Assembly (NCBI GenBank): GCA_035763745.1
Contig: DASUAO010000032.1
Location: 1 to 25,495 of the forward strand
Source of the DNA: DASUAO01 sp035763745
GTDB lineage: Bacteria > Actinomycetota > Acidimicrobiia > IMCC26256 > PALSA-555
Reading direction: 5' to 3'
DNA length: 25,495 nt
The notes under the pieces were generated by a model, which saw only the letters and a program-made list of their open reading frames with translations, was not told where the DNA came from and ran no database searches. Both the position numbers and the translations under genes were made by a program. Position 1 is the first letter of the stretch, and each line of letters begins with the position of its first letter. Shown one piece after another: positions 22,061-25,495 of the stretch.

Positions 22061-23242
22061 CTAGAGCGTCCGGACCACCGCTGCGTCGCCTTGCCCGCCG
22101 CCTCCGCACAACCCGGCCGCGCCGACGCCACCGCCGCGACGCCGCAGCTCGTTGACGAGCGTCAGCACGACCCGCGCGCCCGACATCCCGACGGGGTGAC
22201 CGAGGGCGATCGCCCCCCCGTTCACGTTGACGATCTCGTCGTCGACGCCGAGGTCGCGCATCGACGCGACGCCGACCGCGGCGAACGCCTCGTTGATCTC
22301 CAGGAGATCGAGGTCGGACACCTTGGTGTCGATCGCTTCGAGGGCGCGCTTGATCGCTCGCGACGGCTGGTGCAGCAGCGAAGGGTCGGGCCCCGCGACC
22401 ATGCCGTAGCTGAGCAGCTCGGCGATGGGGGTGAGACCGAGCTCCTCGGCCTTCTCGCGGCTCGTCATCACGAGTGCCGCCGCGCCGTCGGAGATCTGTG
22501 ACGCGTTCCCGGCGGTGATCGTCCCGTCCTTGTGGAACGCCGGCCGGAGCTTCGCGAGGGACTCCATCGTGGTCTCCGGGCGCACTCCCTCGTCGGTGTC
22601 GACGAGGAGCGGGTCGCCCTTGCGCTGGGGGATCTCGACCGGCGCGATCTCGTCGGCGAGGCGTCCCTCCTTGATCGCGTTCGCGGCGCGCTCGTGACTC
22701 TTGGCGGCGAGCTCGTCCTGGGCCTCACGCGCGATCTCGCGCTCGTTGGCGTAGCGCTGGGTGCCCGTGCCCATGTGCTCCATGTCGAACGCGCACCAGA
22801 GACCGTCGTGGATCATCGAGTCGGTGATCTCGGCGTGACCCATCCGGAGTCCGGCACGCGCGCCGGGGAGCAGGTACGGCGCAGCAGTCATCGACTCCAT
22901 CCCGCCGGCCACCACGACCTCGGCGTCGCCGGACTGGATCATCTGGTCAGCGAGGTAGATCGCGTTGATCCCCGAGAGGCACACCTTGTTGAGCGTGAGC
23001 GCGGGGACGGTCATCGGGATCCCCGCTTTCGCAGCCGCCTGCCGCGCGGTGATCTGTCCCTGACCTGCCTGCAGCACGTGTCCCATGATCACGTAGTCGA
23101 CCTGCTCGGGACCCACACCGCCGCGCTCGAGCGCGCCCTGGATCGCGACCCCCCCGAGGTCCATCGCGCTGAGCGATGCGAACACCCCCGAGAGCTTGCC
23201 GATGGGCGTACGGGCCGACGAGACGATCACTGATCCGGACAT
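22061..23242 (-). CDS. Acetyl-CoA C-acyltransferase (thiolase)
   Basis: The 393-residue product is a full-length thiolase. The acyl-accepting Cys88 is in LNKVCLSGI, NEAFA holds the CoA-positioning residues, GGAIALGHPVGMSG the general-base His region, and CGGGGQGDA the second catalytic Cys. Such biosynthetic-type enzymes condense two acetyl-CoA to acetoacetyl-CoA (or cleave 3-ketoacyl-CoA). Divergence from ccr suggests a role as the entry step of the ethylmalonyl-CoA route, but PHB or beta-oxidation roles remain possible. The ATG has GAGGGAG upstream and a TACGAT -10 box at 23290–23285, giving a leader of about 36 nt. Confidence 0.95.
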   Translation of the reverse strand: MSGSVIVSSARTPIGKLSGVFASLSAMDLGGVAIQGALERGGVGPEQVDYVIMGHVLQAGQGQITARQAAAKAGIPMTVPALTLNKVCLSGINAIYLADQMIQSGDAEVVVAGGMESMTAAPYLLPGARAGLRMGHAEITDSMIHDGLWCAFDMEHMGTGTQRYANEREIAREAQDELAAKSHERAANAIKEGRLADEIAPVEIPQRKGDPLLVDTDEGVRPETTMESLAKLRPAFHKDGTITAGNASQISDGAAALVMTSREKAEELGLTPIAELLSYGMVAGPDPSLLHQPSRAIKRALEAIDTKVSDLDLLEINEAFAAVGVASMRDLGVDDEIVNVNGGAIALGHPVGMSGARVVLTLVNELRRRGGGVGAAGLCGGGGQGDAAVVRTL

Positions 23243-23284
23243 GCGGTGCGCTCCCTCTTCGACGTGGCACTCGTGGTGGATCGG

Positions 23285-23405
23285 ATCGTAGCGAAGCCAC
23301 GTGCCGACGTCGCCAGCCGGGCGCGGTCGGGGACGCGGTCAGGGCTGCCGGGCCGTTGTTCGGCGGACTCCCGGCTGCGAGCGCCGTCGCGCTCCCGCCT
23401 AACCT
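23285..23405. promoter_or_regulatory. Divergent thiolase/ccr promoter region
   Basis: In the 171 bp between the two starts, TACGAT on the minus strand (23290–23285) serves thiolase with a leader of about 36 nt, and TAACCT on the plus strand (23400–23405) would start the ccr mRNA about 2 nt before its ATG. No clear -35 or operator palindrome was found. Confidence 0.4.
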
Positions 23406-23413
23406 CGTCGCCC

Positions 23414-24787
23414 ATGAGCGCAGCGAACGGCAGCCCAACGAGCGGCAACATGGACGAGATCCGGTCGGCGATCCTGAGTGGTGCCTCGGGTGACGACCTC
23501 GCGGCGGTGCCGCTCCCGGCGACGTTCCGAGGCGCACTCGTGCGCGCCGACGAGCAGGACATGTTCGAGGGCGTCGCGTCGGAGGACAAGGACCCACGAC
23601 AGTCGGTGCACGTCGACGACGTCGAGCTCCCCGAGCTCGCGCCCGATGAGGCATTCGTCGCGGTGATGGCGAGCTCGATCAACTTCAACACGGTCTGGAG
23701 CTCGATCTTCGAGCCGGTGTCGACGTTCGCCTTCCTCAAGCGTCTCGGCAAGGAGAGCGTCTGGGGGGCCCGCCACGACCAGCCCTTCCACGTGATGGGG
23801 AGCGACGCAGCCGGCGTCGTGCTGCGGGTCGGTTCCGCGGTGCGCAACTGGAAGGTCGGCGACGCCGTGACCGTGCACTGCAACTCTGTCGACGACCAGG
23901 ACCCCACGGCGCACGACGACTCGATGATGGCGGTCAACCAGCGGATCTGGGGCTACGAGACCAACTACGGCGGCCTCGCTGAGATCAGCCTCGTGAAGGC
24001 CAACCAGCTCATGCCGAAGCCCGCCCACCTCACCTGGGAGGAGGCTGCGGTCAACGCGCTCACGAACTCCACGAGCTACCGCATGCTCGTGAGCCCGAAC
24101 GGCTCGCAGATGACCCAGGGCCAGACCGTCTTGATCTGGGGCGCGAGCGGGGGCATCGGCGCCTACGCGGTGCAGTACGTGCTCAACGGCGGCGGTACGC
24201 CGATCGGCGTCGTGTCGTCACCCGAGCGCGCCGCGTTGCTCCGCGAGATGGGCTGCGAGCACGTCATCGACCGGAAGGCCGAGGGGTACCGCTTCTGGTC
24301 CGACGAGCACACCCAGGACCCGTCCGAGTGGCGTCGCCTCGGGAAGAAGATCCGCGAGCTCGTGGGAAGGGACCCCGACATCGTCTTCGAGCACCCCGGT
24401 CGCCAGACCATGGGCGCGTCGGTCTTCGTCGCGAAGCGCGGCGGCATGATCATCACGTGCGCCGCGACGAGCGGGTTCATGATCGAGTACGACAACCGGT
24501 ACCTCTGGATGAACCTGAAGACGCTCAAGGGCTGTCACTTCGCCAACTACCGCGAGGCCTCCGAGGCGAACCGGCTCATCTGCGAAGGGAAGGTCCACCC
24601 CACGTTGTCGCAGGTGTTCACCCTCGACGAGACGGCGGAGGCGGCCAACCAGGTCCACCACAACGTGCACGAGGGCAAGATCGGCATCCTCGCGCTCGCG
24701 CCCGAGGAGGGCCTCGGCGTGACCGATCCCGAGATGCGCGAGCGACTCCTTCCGGAGATCACCCGGTTCCGTCGCCACGGAGGCTGA
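23414..24787 (+). CDS. ccr: Crotonyl-CoA carboxylase/reductase
   Basis: The 457-residue product belongs to the medium-chain dehydrogenase/reductase group and matches Ccr along its length: ASSINFNTVWSSIFEPVSTFAFL, HVMGSDAAGVVLRVGSAVRNWKVGDAVTVHC, WGYETNYGGLAEI, the NADPH-binding IWGASGGIGAYAVQY, then DPDIVFEHPGRQTMGASVFV and GGMIITCAATSGFMIEYDNRYLWM. It reductively carboxylates crotonyl-CoA to ethylmalonyl-CoA with NADPH and CO2. The ATG at 23414 gives a normal length; the in-frame sequence further upstream is Arg/Ser-rich and non-coding in character. The epimerase gene starts 1 nt after its stop, so they form an operon. Confidence 0.96.
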   Translation: MSAANGSPTSGNMDEIRSAILSGASGDDLAAVPLPATFRGALVRADEQDMFEGVASEDKDPRQSVHVDDVELPELAPDEAFVAVMASSINFNTVWSSIFEPVSTFAFLKRLGKESVWGARHDQPFHVMGSDAAGVVLRVGSAVRNWKVGDAVTVHCNSVDDQDPTAHDDSMMAVNQRIWGYETNYGGLAEISLVKANQLMPKPAHLTWEEAAVNALTNSTSYRMLVSPNGSQMTQGQTVLIWGASGGIGAYAVQYVLNGGGTPIGVVSSPERAALLREMGCEHVIDRKAEGYRFWSDEHTQDPSEWRRLGKKIRELVGRDPDIVFEHPGRQTMGASVFVAKRGGMIITCAATSGFMIEYDNRYLWMNLKTLKGCHFANYREASEANRLICEGKVHPTLSQVFTLDETAEAANQVHHNVHEGKIGILALAPEEGLGVTDPEMRERLLPEITRFRRHGG

Positions 24788-24788
24788 C

Positions 24789-25193
24789 ATGAGCACCCTC
24801 ACGGAGATAGACCACGTCGCCATCGCGGTGCACGACCTCGAGGCCGCGATCGCCTACTACCGCGACACGTTCGGTTGCGAGGTCGAGCATCGCGAGCGGG
24901 TCGAGTCCGACGGGGTCGAGGAGGCGCTGCTGAAGGTGGCCGACTCCTACGTGCAGCTCCTCACCCCGGTGCGCGACGACTCACCCGTCGCGAAGTACCT
25001 GGAGAAGAAGGGTGAGGGCATCCACCACGTCGGCTACCGGGTCGACGACTGTGCCGCGGCGCTCGCGCAGGTGCAGGCCCAGGGGCACCGGGTGATCGAC
25101 GAGGTCCCGCGCCCGGGGAGCCGGGGCACCACCGTGGCGTTCGTCCACCCGAAGTCGGCCTTCGGGACCCTCATCGAGCTCGTCCAGGAGTGA
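24789..25193 (+). CDS. mce: Methylmalonyl/ethylmalonyl-CoA epimerase
   Basis: The 134-residue protein is a glyoxalase/VOC-fold epimerase. Metal-ligand positions are visible as IDHVAIAV (His9), LLKVADSYVQLL, GIHHVGYRV and the C-terminal TLIELVQE. The family interconverts the 2R and 2S epimers of methylmalonyl-CoA and also acts on ethylmalonyl-CoA in the ethylmalonyl-CoA pathway. It starts 1 nt after ccr, with its GGAGG ribosome site inside the last ccr codons, which ties it to the ethylmalonyl-CoA product of Ccr. The mutase partners are not in the window. Confidence 0.93.
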   Translation: MSTLTEIDHVAIAVHDLEAAIAYYRDTFGCEVEHRERVESDGVEEALLKVADSYVQLLTPVRDDSPVAKYLEKKGEGIHHVGYRVDDCAAALAQVQAQGHRVIDEVPRPGSRGTTVAFVHPKSAFGTLIELVQE

Positions 25194-25229
25194 CCGGGCT
25201 GGCCGAGCCCAGGCCGCCGCGACCCGGTC
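25192..25229 (+). terminator. Putative terminator after the ccr–epimerase operon
   Basis: GACCGGG (25192–25198) can pair with CCCGGTC (25223–25229); alternatively GGGCT/AGCCC (25196–25200/25206–25210) forms a compact 5-bp hairpin. Both begin at the stop codon. The call is moderate because the two folds compete. Confidence 0.45.
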
Positions 25230-25233
25230 GAGA

Positions 25234-25254
25234 CTTGACAGCATCGCACTCAAG
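25234..25254. promoter_or_regulatory. HAIR-like HspR operator overlapping a -35 box
   Basis: CTTGACA-N7-ACTCAAG differs at two positions from the HspR-associated inverted repeat CTTGAGT-N7-ACTCAAG known from Streptomyces and mycobacteria. The left arm contains a perfect TTGACA (25235–25240); a possible GATACT -10 follows at 25261–25266, but the 20-bp spacing is long. HspR binding here would repress hsp20 in the absence of heat stress. Confidence 0.7.
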
Positions 25255-25270
25255 GTTGCTGATACTTCAG

Positions 25271-25296
25271 GGAATAGGTCCGGGTCGGAGGGCGTT
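25271..25296 (+). promoter_or_regulatory. SigR/SigH-type ECF promoter for hsp20
   Basis: GGAAT (25271–25275), exactly 18 bp, then GTT (25294–25296) fits the GGAAT-N18-GTT consensus of actinobacterial thiol-stress sigma factors. The predicted start near 25303 gives a leader of about 64 nt. A small hairpin GGGCG/CGCCC (25290–25304) overlaps the GTT. Confidence 0.6.
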
Positions 25297-25366
25297 TTCC
25301 GCCCACGAAGGAACGGGATGAGCGAACTCCCGTCACACCTGAACCCCGATGCAAGGAGGTACCGAG

Positions 25367-25495
25367 ATGCTGTTGCGATACGACCCCTTCCGCGACATGG
25401 ACCGCTTCACCGAGCAGCTGTTCTCCCAGCAGGGTCGCAAGGCCTGGATGCCCATGGATGCGGTGCGCAAGGCCGATGGCGTCGAGCTGCGGTTC
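25367..25495 (+). CDS. hsp20: Hsp20/alpha-crystallin small heat shock protein (3' end outside window)
   Basis: Forty-three codons are present. MLLRYDPFRDMDRFTEQLF followed by MPMDAVRKADGVELRF is the N-terminal arm and first strand of actinobacterial Hsp20 proteins (Acr2/Hsp18-like), ATP-independent holdases that bind unfolding proteins. A perfect AAGGAGGT ribosome site (25353–25360) lies 6 nt before the ATG, the strongest in the window. The upstream region combines a HAIR-like element and an ECF-type promoter, matching a stress-induced gene. The alpha-crystallin domain is cut off by the window end. Confidence 0.9.
   Translation, partial: MLLRYDPFRDMDRFTEQLFSQQGRKAWMPMDAVRKADGVELRF

Noticed and set aside
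25318..25495. An ATG with a purine-rich upstream sequence in the hsp20 leader, open to the window end
   Set aside because: The reading frame overlaps hsp20 out of frame and translates to an Arg/Pro-rich sequence; the hsp20 start has a far better ribosome site. It could at most be a leader peptide, which I cannot support.

Overview
The window is a gene-dense, high-GC stretch of chromosome from an actinomycetote, most likely of the Acidimicrobiia or a related deep lineage (inference). The pointers are: the DUF3090–SCO1664 gene pair, an F420-hydrogenase-beta-type flavo/iron-sulfur protein, a fatty-acyl-AMP ligase, the order SRP RNA–dnaX–ybaB–recR, a HAIR/HspR-type operator, an apparent SigR-type promoter, and many genes whose TANNNT -10 box sits about 7 nt from the start codon, which suggests leaderless mRNAs. 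I see no insertion sequence, phage gene, integrase or CRISPR array. No stretch over 300 bp lacks a gene or structured RNA.

Layout. 1–1124 (+): end of a DUF3090 gene and an SCO1664-family gene. 1129–4422 (-): a GT39-like membrane glycosyltransferase and a fatty-acyl-AMP ligase, separated by a strong terminator. 4547–6135 (-): nhaA followed by a translationally overlapping small receiver-like protein. 6311–7147 (+): an anchored Thr/Pro-rich protein. 7215–9038: divergent F420-hydrogenase-beta-like and DUF4328 genes. 9035–11591: a divergent csoR–copA copper module sharing one 19-bp palindromic operator. 11545–13673: DUF2505, metF and a secreted protein. 13708–14459 (-): tRNA-Ser(GGA), tadA and tRNA-Ser(CGA). 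14526–17838 (+): an SRP RNA that reads as the large, Alu-containing type, then dnaX, ybaB/ebfC and recR. 17851–20278 (-): metX after metY, the direct-sulfhydrylation route to homocysteine. 20462–22027: a DUF4234 gene, an integral membrane protein and DUF2752. 22061–25193: thiolase divergent from ccr and a methylmalonyl/ethylmalonyl-CoA epimerase gene, a set suited to the ethylmalonyl-CoA pathway or extender-unit supply. 25367–end: start of an hsp20 gene.

How genes work together. MetY and MetX make homocysteine from homoserine, and MetF supplies the methyl group. CsoR senses Cu(I) and controls itself and the exporter CopA. Thiolase, Ccr and epimerase link acetyl-CoA to ethylmalonyl/methylmalonyl-CoA. 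DnaX, YbaB and RecR form the common replication/repair cluster behind the SRP RNA gene.

The most noteworthy non-coding signals are the large-type SRP RNA, the back-to-back apparently leaderless csoR/copA promoters, the two-layer stress control region of hsp20, and a recR–metX terminator hairpin that contains the stop codons of both genes. I found no clearly new multi-gene system. The least characterised protein-level association is NhaA with the overlapping pseudo-receiver.
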